DNA of 64,000 bases from the NCBI RefSeq assembly GCF_024139115.2, contig NC_085140.1, positions 461,063,506-461,127,505 of the forward strand. Reading direction: 5' to 3'. The notes under the pieces are model-generated. The model was not told the origin of the DNA. It was given only the letters and a program-made list of their open reading frames with translations, and did no database searches. The position numbers and the translations under genes are program-made. This document shows positions 1 to 11,455 of this stretch, one piece after another (position 1 is the first letter of the stretch; every line of letters begins with the position of its first letter). This stretch comes from Armigeres subalbatus (lineage: Eukaryota; Arthropoda; Insecta; Diptera; Culicidae).

Positions 1-700
1 GAAGTAGTTTGACGGTTGTTGATGATAAATAGTAGATACGGTGAAATGTTGACAGGTGGAAGTTGTTTTGCCTAGCTGATTGGCATGTATAAACAAACAC
101 ATCCAGGACACGACCCGCGTGTTATCGGACTTGCGCAATGCTTACGCTAGACTGATGAACATGGGGAAGTATTGTGATTTACAGAGCGTCAACGATGAAG
201 CTATCGGCAGAATGAAGTTTCTACAAATCTGACACATTAGAAAAATACATATAAATCAGGGCAAACGCCGTGTACACAAAACATACACACAAATTTTTTT
301 TTTCAAATTCTTCTTTATGACTATATTAGCTCTTCACTAATGATATCCGCATGGCTAAGAAAACAATTGGCAGGGGAGCGAGTTGAAAGCAGCAACCTAG
401 GGACCTTGCATAAGCAAAAAATACGATACATACAAATTAAGATAATAAGAACTAAGCAAAAATATTCAAAATTGGTTGGGAAGTAAAAGCTGGACGAAAA
501 TATAAGGTAAAAGATATTAATCTCTTTAGAGGTATAGTCGTATTCTACGGTGGGGAGTCGCAACCAACCAACCAATGGTGTCAAATAGAGGAAACGATAT
601 TAGCTAAATTGGGGTGGGAATCCCCATTCAGTTGACCTTGTAGAGATTATGGTTGAGGACCAGAGGACTTATGACCGGGGTTGAGATGTCCGGGTAGCCT
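1..700. other. Intergenic DNA, no gene seen
   Basis: The open frames here are short and show no recognisable motif. The stretch is AT-rich with homopolymer T runs near 293-304. Nothing else is supported. Confidence 0.5.
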
Positions 701-734
701 GAGGTCGCTTGGAGGAGGGAGAGTTATAAACCTC

Positions 735-1225
735 GTGGGACCTACGTCGTGGTTTTCCCGTCACGAGAAGCTTTTCGCGAACAATTCGGCGCGGCTCGAC
801 GATCAAGCAAAGGTTAGATTGCTGATGCGAAAGCTCGGAATCGCAGAGCACGAACGCTATTGTAGTTTTATACTACTGAAAACTTCGAAGGATTGAACCT
901 TCGATGAAACGGTCGCTAAAGTTTAAGGACTTTTTGGACCAGCTTTTTGGACGTCACTATTTGCGTTGCATAAGATCAGTGGGAGAGTAAAAGAGAGAAC
1001 TAGTGGCACGCAGCGCTGATCTGCGCCACCTTAGTAAAGCAAACGCTATCGATGCCTCCAAATAGCCAAAAGCTCAACCAAAGATTTCGTTACATACACC
1101 TGTCGTATCAACAAAACTTGTGTTGAATTCAAGCTTGGATTTTTTGTAGAAGAGTAGTTCAAAGTGTTGATTTTTGTTTACTGCTTAACTTCTGAAGCAG
1201 ATGCTGATGCCATGATCGAAGCTTC
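735..1225 (+). pseudogene. gypsy gag capsid fragment (broken)
   Basis: The reading contains RLDDQAKVRLLMRKLG followed by EHERYCSFIL and, after stops, TFDETV. This is the pattern of the capsid region of insect gypsy-type gag proteins, which packages element RNA into particles. In-frame stops and at least one frame change separate the blocks. Around 1080-1200 a further block, CRINKTCVEFKLG, continues the same domain. No intact start or full-length frame remains. The 0.8 kb insertion at 1248 follows directly. Confidence 0.7.
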
Positions 1226-1247
1226 AAACAACATAGTTAACCAGTTA

Positions 1248-2050
1248 TTTTTTTTTAGCAGGATAACCGTACAATTCGTAGTTGCTACTCCGTGATTGAT
1301 TAGAACTTGCGAAATTGCACAGGGAACCAATTGAATGGAGCTTGGGTTTTAGCTATCATTCTCAATGTGCAAATTTCGGAAATTCAATGCATTTTACTAA
1401 GTCAATCACGGCGCCGGCCACGTCCTTACGGTCATCAAGGGAAGGAAGGATTATTAGTTCAACTCTCGTTGCTACTAGAGACCGAGTATACCTCTGCATC
1501 TCCACGATAGTCTTAGGATAGGATATTGTGTTAGTATGAAGGGATATATTATCTGGATTCACTTTGGTAAGTGATGCGATCTATGGGATAGGAATATATG
1601 AATGAGAATTAGAAGTACTAGAGTAATGAGAAAGTATTAAAGTGAATTCTAATGGGATTCATTCTTTACAATTAGAATTTGAATGCTATTGGATTCTAAT
1701 ACTACGCACACGTCTACCACACCATCGCTACCCGCACATCAACCTCACACATTCTTACTTGTATGAGGCCTGCACGAGCATAGCGACCGTATATAGCACT
1801 CGTATGCGGGTACAAATGAACACCAATTAATTTTTACATTTTTATTTACTGCTACTAAGTAACAGGCAGCTTTCTATATCACTTCTATATTTAGAATCAT
1901 AATTGCTAGCAATGAGAATTTGATTTGCAAAGAGATTGAGTTATATGATTAACGAAATTATCTAATAGAAAATTGGAAAGGGCCAGGGATCAAACCCTTA
2001 ATCTCCTGCTTATGAGGCAGAAGCAGTGACACAAGGCCACCAAGCACCCT
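1248..2050. repeat. Nested 0.8 kb insertion flanked by 26-bp direct repeats
   Basis: The same 26 bases occur at 1222-1247 and 2051-2076, exactly bounding this segment inside gypsy gag. This looks like a target-site duplication. The right end carries a tRNA-like block on the minus strand. The interior (about 1420-1580) matches a second copy at about 33290-33450, so it belongs to a dispersed family. No protein is encoded. It may be a SINE-like or other non-autonomous retroelement; the family was not recognised. Confidence 0.6.
1980..2049 (-). repeat. tRNA-like head of a SINE-like element
   Basis: Read on the minus strand, this shows a B-box-like GGTTTGATCCC and an anticodon-arm-like stem whose loop reads CTCATAA. 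The acceptor pairing is poor, so a functional tRNA is unlikely. It marks the end of the nested insertion at 1248-2050 and suggests a polymerase III-derived element. Confidence 0.5.
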
Positions 2051-2076
2051 CTTCAAACAACATAGTTAACCAGTTA

Positions 2077-2620
2077 ATGTAGTCAAACGGTTCCAAAAAT
2101 ATTTTCGATCGTGGAAACAGCCTAGCAGTTCATCGTCATCGTTTTCAGCTAGTGATAAAAAGAAAACGCCACCTAGCCCGTGCTGGAAGTGCGGGTCAAT
2201 GCATTTTGTACGTGACTGTAGGTTCAAGGACCATAAGTGCTCTTTGTGCCACCAAAGTGGACATAAAGAAGGTTATTGTGACAGTGATAAAAAGACCCAT
2301 TAGAAGCGGGTGATGGGACGTTTGAGAAATATCATTGTAGAAACAAGAACTGTGTAAGTGTCAGTGAACAATGTTCTGGGAAGAAGAAAATTCGTACGGC
2401 GTCTCGGTTCGACTGGCGTCGGACATCACCGTAATATCGAACCGGACATGGCAACAGCATGGTGAGCCACCAACCAAACCGCCGTCAGTGAATGCAAAAA
2501 CTTCAGGTGATGGCTGGCGTATACGTTGTATTGTTCGGATTGAATGAGTTGCATCGCGTAGATTTTGTACTCATCATTTCACTTATTGCGCTAGTGAATT
2601 TGAGTTTTCCGCATTTTATT
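2077..2620 (+). pseudogene. gypsy nucleocapsid zinc knuckles and protease fragment
   Basis: Two CCHC zinc knuckles are visible: CWKCGSMHFVRDC (2181-2219, with a CX2CX3HX4C spacing) and CSLCHQSGHKEGYC (2238-2279, canonical CX2CX4HX4C). In gypsy elements these bind element RNA. Near 2405-2500 the reading VRLASDITVISNRTW resembles the active-site region of the retroviral-type aspartic protease, but the usual D-T/S-G triad is altered (ASD), so it is probably dead. The frame is lost after about 2550. Confidence 0.75.
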
Positions 2621-3129
2621 GCATTCATAATACAGTCGTCAAATTTGTCTCTCACTTCGATTTTTGGAAAGCAGTTTTCAAAAGTTTTTGGGCGTGAAGT
2701 GAATTAAATTGTAGTCAAGGTTGACGAAAAATGTGAAACTCAGTTAGTGAATTTGTTTTAGGAGTGATAAAATCAAAGAAACAATGGGAAAAGATCCAGT
2801 GAAAAATCAAGTGAGTGTGTATGTGTTCGATCTTAACGTTCGAACGTTAGTATGCGTTCGATGAACAAACGAATATCGACCTAGGAAAAACGCAGTTTTC
2901 AGCGTTTTTCCAGCAATTCCTCAGTAATTGCTAATTTTGATAAGTGAAAAATTAATATGGAAATGCCATGAATATATTATGATACAGAATAAGTCCGTAA
3001 ATAGCCCCAACATATTAAATTTAGTTCAAATCTATATTAGTATTAGTGCGGATTTGAATAAAATCATCGTCATTATCGGATTGATTACGGTTTATAGAGC
3101 CCCAACTGTAAAGTGCTCAGCATTATCGA

Positions 3130-3930
3130 CACATCAGAATCGTACCTCCAGGTCGATGCCGACCTCCGGTACCCTCCTGACAATTAACACCCACCGGGGC
3201 CTTCACAAGGTTAATCGCCTAGCACCCGGAGTAAAAGCGGCACCAGGAGCGTTCCAACAGCTCGTTGACACCATGCTGGCGGGACTCGAGCACACTTGCG
3301 GTTATATTGATGACCTAATCGTGGGTGGAAAAACGAAGAGGAGCGCTGGAAAAACTTGAACGCGCTTTTCCAACGTCTGCAAGAGTTCGGGTTTACGATT
3401 CGTTTAGATAAATGTTCGTTTGGACGTGAGCAGATAAAGTACCTCGCCCATTTGCTTGACCAGCATGGAATTCGTTTCGGTCGTAAGTTACTGAGAATCT
3501 TCGGTAGCAAAAAGGGCATCCCAGTATACACTGCCAACCGTCTACAACGATGGGCCCTAACGCTACTCTCGTACGATTTCAATATGCAATACGTGCCCAC
3601 CGAGAAATCCGGAAACGCGGATATTCTTTCTCGTCTCATCAACCGCCACGTGAAGCAAGACGAAGACTTCGTTATCGCATCTGCTACATTAGGTCAGTAG
3701 TATGCAATACTTTTAATGCGTTACCTTTACGTTTTAGGGCAGTACAACAAAGTACCAAATCGGAACCGGTGCTCAAGAAGGTCTACCGGTATATCCAGGA
3801 CGGCTGGCTGAATTCCCTCGGTGATGCCGATCAAGAACTTCTTCGTTTCCATAATCGTCGTGAATCGTTGTCTACTAGACTGGCCCAGCGTAGTATGGGG
3901 AGAAAAAAATGTCGTCGAATTTCACGGGGC
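3130..3930 (+). pseudogene. gypsy pol fragment (RT, RNase H end, integrase start)
   Basis: The reverse-transcriptase block includes GAFQQLVDTMLAGLEHT and the catalytic YIDD box at 3303-3314. After a frameshift near 3345 it continues with FTIRLDKCSFGREQIKYL. At about 3490 the sequence jumps to the end of RNase H (GSKKGIPVYTANRLQRWAL), which shows an internal deletion of the RT thumb and most of RNase H. The N-terminal integrase region (VLKKVYRYIQDGW) follows at about 3760-3830 and then decays. The HHCC and DDE parts of integrase are not seen. This fragment cannot support transposition. Confidence 0.8.
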
Positions 3931-3960
3931 ACCCCCCACGATTAAGTCTGTGGGTGAGAA

Positions 3961-5964
3961 AATCAATCTCTCAAAATTTCAGCTTAATTGATTGTTGCAT
4001 AAGCTGACGCATAGAAGTTTGTATGGAGATTCCCGCCAAAATATATGGAACAATACACCTCCGTCACTCATTCGATATGGAAGTTGGTTTTGATTGCTCG
4101 ATTGAGCTCAGAATTGCAAAAAGGGCAGTTGGTATGTTACAGAACAGTTTAACAGAACGTTATACGATGAAGGACCGTCCTGCCGATGAAGACCCGAAAG
4201 GACCGGAGGCCCGGAGGAAGGAAGTAATATTTTAAGATTTATGATTTACTACAAGAGTATTTGAATTCTACAACAATAAAACCATAGTCAAGGCATTTTA
4301 TTATTTATCGCTAACACCAAAACCTCTTGGAGAGTACTGCCCATGATCGCATATTTGTAACACTCGCATTTTTGTTCATTTTGTAAAAAGTCTGTAAATC
4401 GTTCAGAAAGCTCGATTTACGCATCTAATCCCACAGCTGTAAAATAGGCTTTACTAACTTGCTTATCTGTGGAAAGCTGGAAATGATTAAATTTGTGGAA
4501 AGGATTGACAAAAGATTTACAAAATTAACAAAAATGCAAATGTTACAAATATGCGATCATGAGCAGAGTAGTATCTGCCTATTTGGCCCACTATTGAAAT
4601 GGTTTTGAAGGGTAAATGCAAGAAAGGGTTTCAAGATCAGAATATGACAAAACATGAATACGAATTTGGCACCAAAAACCTATCGTAATCTATTTGTAAA
4701 CCATTATAAAAGACAGTTGGCCTCATTTGCAACCTTTTCTAAGCCACTTAATCTTGATGCCTGCGGAAATCTCTAGATCTAGCTTTATGCAAACATTCAC
4801 ATGAAATAATAAAATACGTTCAGTCTCAACAAAATAAATTAAAGTTTATTGTACATGAAACCATAAAATGCCATAATCAAATATTGATATCATGATTCCG
4901 GAAATGAATATTTCGATATCAAGTTGATTTATAAAGCTGAAAGTTGGTCAGGATGCATATTATGAGTAAGCAAGCAGCGTGGTGATGTTTCAGAGCTATT
5001 CCTTTGGCAATCATGAAGGATTCAGCTCTTACTACTCGTCTTCACTTTCCCACTTTTTTGGTCTGATTTTTTTCAGAGCTGCAGAGTTTGTATAGACTCC
5101 TTATGTAGCAAGCCCAAATGACAATTGATCCTATTTAAAGCCGAAAGTAACTTTTATAGTAACAAAACGACTCAAGGAAGTATTTCATCATGGTATTTCT
5201 CAGGCAGTTTTAGTCAAAGCATGGACTGCCCTAATAAAAAAAGTTGTAACCTGCCACAGTTATCTCGCGTAAGCTGGTATTGAAGCTTCTAACAGAACAA
5301 ATCATCAGCTGCAGTGCACAGTCCCTGGCCTTTCCGAACCTGCACACTACTCATCACTTACGTATCACACGGTACTAAACTAACAGAGAATGAGTTACAA
5401 ATGCATACGAAGCAGCATCCGTATTGATATGGAGATGGGCTGGAATCCTGACGCTCCTCGTTTGCCAATCTCTGAATTTCTTAGGATTATCTGCTTTCTA
5501 AATTCGCCTGCGCTCTGTTTAAATTATCGCCATCCAAAGTATCACAGGGTGATGTACGTCTGAGATTGACTGGATGAGATCAGTTGTCGGTTAATACTCA
5601 AGCAGTTGACTACCTAGTTCCAGAGGGGATAAGAATTAGCCTGACCGGCAGAGACACATATTGAAATAAAGTGCTGTACAGAAGCTCAGTGCATGGGCTT
5701 TGTGTTTTGCAAGAGGTAACAGTGATAGTCAGAAGTGATATAGAAATAAATATAATACTCAATGTGAATTATTCTACAGCCAATATGACCTTCTAGGAGA
5801 TCTCTTTTACGGGATGCTCAGCTAGTGTGATGGAGTAAATTAGCAAGATTGCAGGAGATCGGTAAGGACTAAGAACGACAACTAAAAACCGATCCGTAGT
5901 GCCTCCAACCAAATTGGTGATTCTCTACTAAAGTGATTTTAATTGTTATATCACCCAGGCCTAT
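3961..5964. other. Intergenic DNA with one small inverted-repeat element
   Basis: No convincing gene is present. The only organised feature is the TA-flanked inverted-repeat element at 4337-4568. The rest shows short unrelated frames. Confidence 0.5.
4337..4568. mobile_element. TA-flanked MITE, 232 bp
   Basis: The left end reads CTGCCCATGATCGCATATTT and the reverse complement of the right end reads CTCTGCTCATGATCGCATAT. The similarity continues inward for about 50 bases (TTTGTAACA then GCATTTTTGTT). TA occurs on both sides (4335-4336 and 4569-4570). It has no coding capacity, so it must have been moved by a transposase in trans. Confidence 0.65.
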
Positions 5965-6260
5965 CTATTCTCTATTCATGTCCAAAACCCAAGGCTTGGT
6001 AAGCCTCATACCGTGGAGCATTGCCTGGGTGACCTGCGAGGTGAATGGGAATGTCTGCTGTGGAGTAACAGTAACATGGCAAACCTGATCGTCTTTGGAT
6101 TGTAACGCTTTAAACACACGCCCTCGAGGCCAGCAACTCCTTGGGAGGTTGACGTCCACAATCAGCATCAGGTTATCTTCCTGGTTTGGCTTCATTGGTT
6201 GCAAGCACTTAGTCCACCACGTCAACGTTTGGATGTTTGGATTTAGCACCTGGGATTTTT
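5965..6260 (-). pseudogene. BEL/Pao retrotransposon polyprotein C-terminal fragment
   Basis: The minus-strand reading contains LMLIVDVNLPRSCWPRGRV followed by KDDQVCHVTV. This matches the pattern of the domain (DUF5641 type) after the integrase of BEL/Pao polyproteins, where a D-x-NLPR-x-x-WP-x-GRV core is usual. Upstream minus-strand sequence (6270-6540) is open but does not match. Only this terminal piece is left. Confidence 0.6.
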
Positions 6261-7718
6261 CAGCTTTGCCACCTATTTCTTCCAGAGCTTGTCATCGTAC
6301 AAATTGACCATTACTGTCAATGATCTTTTCAGTATATATGGTCTGTCGCCAAATGTGATCGTGGGTTGATGGAATTTGGTTGTACTTAACAGGAAATTAA
6401 TTGATGTTAGAGTGATTTTCTGAACAAACTGAAACTCAAACACTCCCAGCAACCGCCGAAGTGTAAAGGGATCGGTGGGTTGAACGTCCATTAGGTGTTG
6501 GGACTGACTGACGGACTTCAAATCTGATTCATGATTGTTCAAGGTTTGTTGGCGGAGTGTTCTGGACGCTTGAAAGAAATTGGTTCCAGTAAAACCTGAC
6601 CATGCGTTAGCCCGTTGCAGATGAAATACCTAATTCCCGCCGCTAGTACGAGCTATCGCAAGCATTCAGCAAGCAAATCAGAGAAATAGATTTCGACCAT
6701 ACCCAAGTAACAATTTCATTGCTTGTTGGATTTATTTAATTCTTATGGCGGATTTATGACAGCAATCACCGTGACCAGTTGTCAAGTATCATTGGCGCTC
6801 TTATTGCTATCAATAAACCTCTCATAAATCTGCTGAAAAAGCTTCAAACGTCAAATGGTGATTGATCTTATGGGCAGCTCTACGGTTGTGACGGAGAGCG
6901 TAATAAGTCATGTTTTCAAAGCTCGATCAAAGCCACAATTTTTGACTGTTATTTGGTCGAATGAATAACCTCAATAAGAATATTTGCATTGCAAAGAGTT
7001 TATTACGGTGTTTGATGAGAGCAACGTTTTTCTGTTCGATATGCATGATGGCCATATTGAAAATAGAAAAGCATTTTCAAGTCAGTGAAATTCATCACTG
7101 AAATTCACTTTTAGATAATATTTACACCGTGTATAGAACTGTTTTGCAAATGGTTAGACTTACAAATATATTGGTGGGGAAAATAAATAGATTAAGTGGA
7201 TATTTGGGATATCGATGTCATAATTATGTCCAATGTATTGCCCATAACTACATAATTTTGACGGCGCATAGTGCTCAATCTCCCTTTTTTACTAGGTTTC
7301 ACAATAAAACTGAACGCGCAGCTCATTTCAATAAATACATATTGCAGGAAAAACTAAATACATTTTGTTGTTGTCATATTTCTATCTACAATCCATTTTG
7401 TTATTATTTTTCTGTGATGTTTTTCTTTCTTCTCTTTTTCCAAGCAACCTTTTTGACAGCTGCCGCAGCCAATTTCCCTTTTTTGCGGGTAACCCGATCA
7501 AGCAGTACAGCCGAATCAGTACATTCCGGCTGAACGCGGCATCCTGACTCCGGTGTTTTTTCCGGTAGATTTGCCATCCTAGTTGCAAACCAATGAACCG
7601 TTTTCCCCATATCCTTCTTTTCTAGTAATTCTACTACCAGAACCGAGGGTATATCGTGTACATTTTTTTTCTCGCTGTGGACCCCAATCAGCCGCAACGT
7701 TCCTTATCCTATTATTAA
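6261..7718. other. Anonymous DNA, no gene supported
   Basis: Several short open frames occur on both strands but none has a recognisable domain. The block near 7404-7697 (minus) is Lys-rich and follows a non-LTR endonuclease fragment, so it may be decayed element sequence. Confidence 0.4.
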
Positions 7719-8039
7719 TTAAAACTTTCTCATATCGATCAAAACAGCTCCGGTAGCTTTTGCCATTTTATATATGGTCAGTCGTATGCCACGACACGTT
7801 ACCAACCCGGAATGATGTGGATTATAAAACCAATCACTTTCCCTGGCTGCACCTTTAGCATGGTGGAGATTCAATTGCAAAAACTTAATTGGTTTCATTT
7901 CTAACGGCTGCCGATTCCTGGTGACCTTTTGGGGGTGCTTGTCATCTGTCGATTGTTCCGTCAGAACGTTTTTAAGAGGCTTCCGCTTTGCCTCCACTCG
8001 GTTTTTTTGGACTGCAGGCAAGATTGTTTCTGATGACAC
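7719..8039 (-). pseudogene. Non-LTR retrotransposon endonuclease N-terminus, fragment
   Basis: The minus-strand frame contains KPIKFLQLNLHHAKGAA, the typical beginning of the apurinic-like endonuclease of jockey/R1/LOA-type elements (the LNLHH box carries the first catalytic Asn). It is followed by unrelated residues, so most of the domain is gone. The open frame has no ATG at its head. The clade cannot be fixed from this short piece. Confidence 0.6.
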
Positions 8040-8059
8040 GGTTCAGTTTACTATCATCT

Positions 8060-8495
8060 TTTTGCCTTTCTCGTACAACTAAGTTGTACCGAAAGGCTAT
8101 CATTTCACTCCGAAAACGAACTTTTTATAGAAGCCTCTGAGACCCATAGTGTTATATACCAATCGACTCAGCTCGACGAGCTGAGCACATCTCTGTCTGT
8201 CCGTGTGTATGTATGTGTTTATGTGTTTATGTGTGTGTGTGTGTGCACAAAAGCTATAAAAAACATTAGACAACTTTTCGTATAGTAATCCTTAACCGAT
8301 TTTCTCGCAACAAGTTTTATTCGACAGGGGACAAAGCCTTGTTGATCACTATTGAATTTTATAACGATCGGTCATTGCGTTTCAAAGTTACGAAGAAAAT
8401 GGTACATCGGACCATATAAACCCCATATAAGGTTGGTGTCTTAACTAAATGCGAGAAAGGCACCACCAACGCTAGGTGGATTAATCTTGGTTTTT
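8060..8495 (-). mobile_element. Family A modular repeat, single-unit copy
   Basis: This copy runs from the terminal hairpin (8065-8098) through a GT-rich microsatellite and one internal unit to the GGTGGATTAATC end near 8475-8490. It is inverted relative to the long copies at 24215, 28641 and 42853. The hairpin here has GTACAACT paired with AGTTGTAC, whereas the other copies pair GTATAC with GTATAC, so pairing is kept while sequence differs. It encodes nothing. Confidence 0.7.
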
Positions 8496-8828
8496 ATCTT
8501 CTGTCTTACGCTGACTTTGTGGTTTAATCTTCCTCAATTGCGTTTCGCTGACACGGTAAATAAGGACTAAATTGCGTTCATTGCATTCATGAAGGGATTT
8601 TTAATCAACATTTAACGTCCACACCTTGCTTAGTAGGCATCCGAAAGCCGGTCAGCAGTTCCGCATCATCTTTCGTCAACAGCCTGAATGTAATCATATC
8701 TGTTGATCAGTCCCACCAGATCCTCGACCAGACTATAAATTCTGTAACTCAGCACCTATTGGTGACCCAAAAATCAATCAGTGTCGGCAATTTCTCCGCC
8801 TTCTGTCGCGACATCTCCAGAATTTAAA

Positions 8829-9430
8829 AATGATATGGAAATGCTAATATCATCTTCCAAACTCAGACGTACATGTTCATGATAGAATTAGAGGCGAAAG
8901 TATAGAATTGATAGTTCCGTTAGGATACGGCAGGCATGAAGAATGTTTTTAGAGAAGTCAATTTGAAAGCGAGCGGAAGGCAATATTTGCGATGGCACAT
9001 ATCGCACGACTTTCCTTCTGCCAAACTCCCGTATGAAGGGGGAGGGAAGAATATCAGTGTGGAAGCTGATATATCTCCACTGGCAAAAGGAAGGTGGTTT
9101 GATTTGCTCATATGCCATCGCGTGCGGAAGGATTTTCTATCGATGAATACTGTCTCCAAAATTCTAATATTACATCAGCATCTAGTCGAATAGGATTTTT
9201 ATTGCACAGATTTGTTTTCTCCATGCGTCCGTCTCGTCGCAACCATCTGCCTCGGAGAGAACATAGCAGAGGAAGGCATTGCTGCTGTACCGTCGACCAA
9301 TAACAGCTGAATTGATGGATGCCCCCACCAGGGGTAGTACACTAATTAATGATTTGAGTGTATTACTTCTACGTGAAGTTAAACGATTTACAATGATATG
9401 GAAATGCTAATAGCATCTTCCAAACTCAGA
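8829..9430. repeat. Segment bounded by about 38-bp direct repeats
   Basis: The sequence TGATATGGAAATGCTAATA and the following CATCTTCCAAACTCAGAC occur at about 8829-8868 and again at about 9393-9430. Between them, near 8985-9045, lies a block (CTGCCAAACTCCCGTATGAAG) that recurs at about 29600 within another repeat. This could be a local duplication or an insertion with a long target duplication. Confidence 0.5.
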
Positions 9431-9497
9431 CATGTACGTCCTAATTGCACAGATCCTAATAAAAACGTAGAAGTAATACACTCAAATCATCAATCAG
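9345..9497. repeat. Short hairpin repeat
   Basis: About 28 bases at 9346-9373 (TGATTTGAGTGTATTACTTC and on) reappear as their reverse complement at 9466-9495. This gives a stem with a loop of about 90 bases. It is probably a small foldback element and it overlaps the right-hand direct repeat of the preceding segment. Confidence 0.5.
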
Positions 9498-9933
9498 AAT
9501 TTAAAATTATTTCCGATCCGAAAGTGGTGTTTTGAGTAGTTAGTATAGACAGATTTATATGGAACAGAAGTCGACGGCGCACAGCTTCCACAGCCTTTCC
9601 CTCCAGGCTTCTGTTGAGTCGTAACATGTGCTCTTCGGCGCTATATCTTGCCATAAATGCAAGATACAAATTTTACGTGTGATGAATATTGAGCAAGTCA
9701 CTATAAGGCTAGCACATTCAGAAAAGCCTCCCGTAGAATACTTCATTATTAATTGAATTATTCCAACTACGATTTTTGCCACACAATCTGTTGAAACTGA
9801 AGCATGAGGAAACTTTTCTAACTAGTTCCAACCACGCTCCCGCTGCATTCCCCACACCCTTCCCAAGCCGCAACCACGGCAGAAGATGACCCTTCTGCCA
9901 TTAAACAAATGATTCAGGAACACGGAAACTCAC

Positions 9934-10174
9934 CTCTGTCACGGAAGAGCTGTCTGTATTTGCCTAATTGACTCTGCTCCAGCCATTCGTCGACGAGGCT
10001 GCTGGAGCGGCTACCGCCCCGACGAAGCGGCGGATACCCGTGCAGGATCTCGTAATCGGCCGAATTTTCTATGAACCACTCACTCCACACGCACAGCACC
10101 AGCTTGGCCAGGGAAATGGTAAAAGTCAAACTCAGCACCACGGCCAGAAGGATTTTTACACACCGCACAATCAT
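9934..10174 (-). CDS. Likely first coding exon: membrane anchor plus SAM-like start
   Basis: I do not recognise the gene. From the in-frame ATG at 10174 (good context, GCC before it) the exon encodes 80 residues and ends in phase 1 at an excellent donor, AG|GTGAGT, at 9934/9933. Residues about 7-30 form one hydrophobic segment (KILLAVVLSLTFTISLAKLV), which suits a signal anchor. A basic, Ser-rich linker follows. Residues 60-80 read LVDEWLEQSQLGKYRQLFRD, which has the pattern of the first helices of a sterile alpha motif (SAM). If so, the product is an anchored membrane protein with a SAM domain completed by later exons to the left. I could not identify the next exon. An upstream open frame in the same orientation (10204-10725) is probably untranslated leader. 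Confidence 0.55.
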
Positions 10175-11455
10175 GGCACCCCAACTCGCGGACGCAGGAC
10201 ACTTCACCGACGACACTTCAGAATGCAGTATGCAAAAAATCCCGATAGTTTGACATTTTGGTAATCACCTCGTCGACGCTCGATTGCTCGCAGCTCCTTC
10301 GTACGGCGACGTCGTCGTCGTTTGCATGGCAGAGTAGTTATCCAGAAGCATAGAGCATGGTTTGCTACGATGCTAATGGTTTCGTAGGAGGTTGTAAATA
10401 TAGCCTGCTTCGATGTGGAAAAATGACAACATGGAGAGGAACGACTGTGTGCGATTGAGAGGGTTCCGTGGGATAGAACTTGAGAGCGTGAGCGAACGCT
10501 ATCGCATCCAGAAGCACGTGTTGGATTACTCCGATTACGTCCCAAAATTCTGCGGTGTTTCCAACAGTCAGCTGTTTGAAAGCACGAGGGCGATGCATCG
10601 TCCTTAAAAATAGAGTGCATAGTCGAAAAAGCTTTTCCAGCTTGATGGTGTAGAACTTCAGCTTTTCTGGATGCGGTGTAGTTTGCAATGAGCTTTTTCG
10701 GACACAATCGTAGCACCATCTGCACCTCACATTCTACATGGTTTGCAGAAGCATGGAGACGCTTGGTGCGTTATTCATTGAATTAATATCTCTGAATTCT
10801 GATTGTTTTCGAATAGGGTTACTCAATAATATATTTGTTTTAACGAGTCGAATAAAATTTAAACAAAAACCAGCCTTTTTAGGCTGCTGAAAAAATGCTG
10901 TTATAAAACGCTGATTTTTGAAAAATATGACATTCTCACTCACAGTTTTCTAATTCGAAACATGTACACATTTGTTAAACAAATAACATTTCAGCTTGAA
11001 ATAATTTTGAAGATGAGTGCTGAATCTTTTCATAATAAACTAGTCTTTTGTTATTGTCTTTCTGGCATTGATTTTTCTACCCGTAGTCTAATTCCTTTAA
11101 TAGGAACATAGAAAAGAAGATTCTTTAGCAACAACTCCAGCGTATCAAGAATTTTTTTCTTCTTTATTAAAAGGGTTTTCAGCCCATGTTCACCTCTGCA
11201 GCGTATCAAGAAAAGCTCGTTTAAGATGAAGCTGTTCAGATGAGCAAGCGCAAAATAAGAATTCGAATTGGGTGATTCCATGGGTGATTCTTCAAAACAC
11301 GGCTACGTAACATTTTACAATACAAATTTACGCATATTATACTTATGTATATGTATTGTACAACTCCTAACCATGGCTCCTTATTTAGAATTAAAGTAAA
11401 GCACAACCCTTCAAAAAATATCCATAGCTACACAAGAAAAAGCAGAACTCGTTCA
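10175..11455. other. Leader/intergenic region, no further gene supported
   Basis: The part next to the exon at 9934-10174 may be its 5' untranslated leader or promoter. It contains a short upstream ATG frame just before the main start. The 173-codon minus frame at 10204-10725 lacks domain features. From 10730 to 11455 nothing is recognised. Confidence 0.4.

Larger units (their letters stand above)
735..3960 (+). mobile_element. Ty3/gypsy-type LTR retrotransposon, decayed remnant
   Basis: Fragments of gag, nucleocapsid, protease, reverse transcriptase, RNase H and the start of integrase occur in the normal gypsy order on one strand. They are broken by stops, frameshifts, an internal deletion and a nested insertion (1248-2050). 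No flanking long terminal repeats were recognised, and the integrase core is absent. A gypsy origin is well supported by the two zinc knuckles and the YIDD reverse-transcriptase centre. The exact family is not known. The copy cannot be autonomous. Confidence 0.85.

Noticed and set aside
4023..4235. 70-codon plus frame after the gypsy remnant, considered as an env or accessory protein
   Set aside because: There is no signal peptide, membrane segment or similarity to element proteins, and it is short.
10204..10725. 173-codon minus frame upstream of the SAM-like exon
   Set aside because: Mixed composition without a domain. It overlaps the probable leader of the real exon and another frame on the same strand.
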